Of a DNA stretch of 64,000 bases, positions 63,857 to 64,000 are shown one piece after another. Below the pieces are notes generated by a model, which was given only the letters and a program-made list of their open reading frames with translations, was not told where the DNA came from and ran no database searches. A program made the position numbers and the translations under genes. Within the stretch, counting starts at the first letter, position 1. Each line of letters begins with the position of its first letter. This stretch comes from Glaciecola sp. KUL10 (GTDB lineage: Bacteria; Pseudomonadota; Gammaproteobacteria; Enterobacterales; Alteromonadaceae), in contig NZ_BGNG01000004.1 in assembly GCF_003203515.1 (NCBI RefSeq), positions 1 to 64,000 on the forward strand, given 5' to 3'.

Positions 63857-64000
63857 TTATTCAAATACGATCGAAAAAGTGACAGGCACTGTCTTAGAAA
63901 TACTCTTTAACATCGCCACACTCTGAAGCGCATCAATGCCCTCTTGCACACCCAAGGACTGAGTATTAAGCACGATTGGTTTGGCGGTACTGGCTTTTAC
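63857..64000 (-). CDS. C-terminal fragment of an unidentified gene (runs off the window)
   Basis: The minus strand is open from the window edge to a TAA at 63857-63859, giving 47 residues (IVLNTQSLGVQEGIDALQSV, ending TVPVTFSIVFE). The alternating hydrophobic ending suggests a beta strand at the C-terminus, but the family cannot be named from this piece. The start lies beyond 64000. Confidence 0.6.
   Translation of the reverse strand, partial: VKASTAKPIVLNTQSLGVQEGIDALQSVAMLKSISKTVPVTFSIVFE

Noticed and set aside
1-64000. CRISPR arrays, tRNA or rRNA genes
   Set aside because: No regularly spaced direct repeats of CRISPR size, no T-loop/acceptor pattern and no rRNA-like segments were recognised on reading both strands.

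Overview
The window looks like chromosomal DNA of a marine gammaproteobacterium of the Alteromonadaceae type (Alteromonas/Glaciecola/Catenovulum-like). The grounds are moderately AT-rich DNA, large Caulobacter-type TonB-dependent receptors, a caa3-type oxidase assembly operon containing a DUF2909 gene and SURF1, and several blocks whose gene content and order recall E. coli (greB-tex; bioH-comF with nfuA nearby; fkpA-slyX-yheV-yheS-yheT-yheU; lexA beside plsB). Genus-level placement is inference. No rRNA, tRNA, CRISPR array or intact insertion sequence was recognised.

Layout. 1-1.2 kb: two small unknown genes and a gene-poor stretch with a terminator. 1.2-4.6 kb: ilvD-ilvA, translationally coupled. 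4.7-8.0 kb: plsB (minus) diverging from lexA (plus), which carries two tandem SOS boxes. 8.0-11.2 kb: an accessory or decaying zone with a headless AFG1/ZapE-like ATPase fragment, an IS91-like transposase remnant, a secreted three-repeat protein with a PEP-CTERM-like tail, and an interrupted reading frame of unknown origin. 11.2-19.9 kb: cytochrome c oxidase genes and assembly factors (coxB with fused cytochrome c, coxA, ctaG, coxC, DUF2909, surf1, a thioredoxin-like membrane protein, ctaA, ctaB, SCO) behind a perfect FNR-type box. 19.9-23.1 kb: a GNAT enzyme and a yqiJ-yqiK flotillin pair preceded by a possible 14-codon leader.

23.3-36.5 kb is the main accessory block. It holds a FecR/FecI pair, an STN-domain TonB receptor (probable signal transducer), a second receptor, then SapC-like, JmjC/cupin-8 and two flavin-dependent tryptophan-halogenase-like genes with overlapping or near-abutting ends. 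36.5-43.7 kb: a NodB polysaccharide deacetylase, a DinF-like MATE exporter and a 1535-residue propeller-PAS-GGDEF-EAL sensor. 43.9-53.1 kb: nfuA, a large M14 peptidase, comF/bioH, a tiny protein resembling flagellar rod D0 ends beside a SprA-like HExxH protein, tex and greB. 53.3-60.9 kb: fkpA, a WD40-like lipoprotein, slyX, yheV, the ABC-F gene yheS, a TIGR02444 gene, yheT, yheU and a kinase-like gene. 60.9-63.8 kb: an acyl-CoA hydrolase/transferase-GNAT fusion overlapping a class II-type deacetylase. A truncated minus-strand gene runs off the right edge.

The strongest candidates for unexplored biology are the receptor/SapC/cupin/double-halogenase locus with its FecIR switch, the acetyltransferase-fusion/deacetylase pair, and the D0-only rod-like mini-protein beside a protease. 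Family assignments come from reading motifs by eye; no database search was run.
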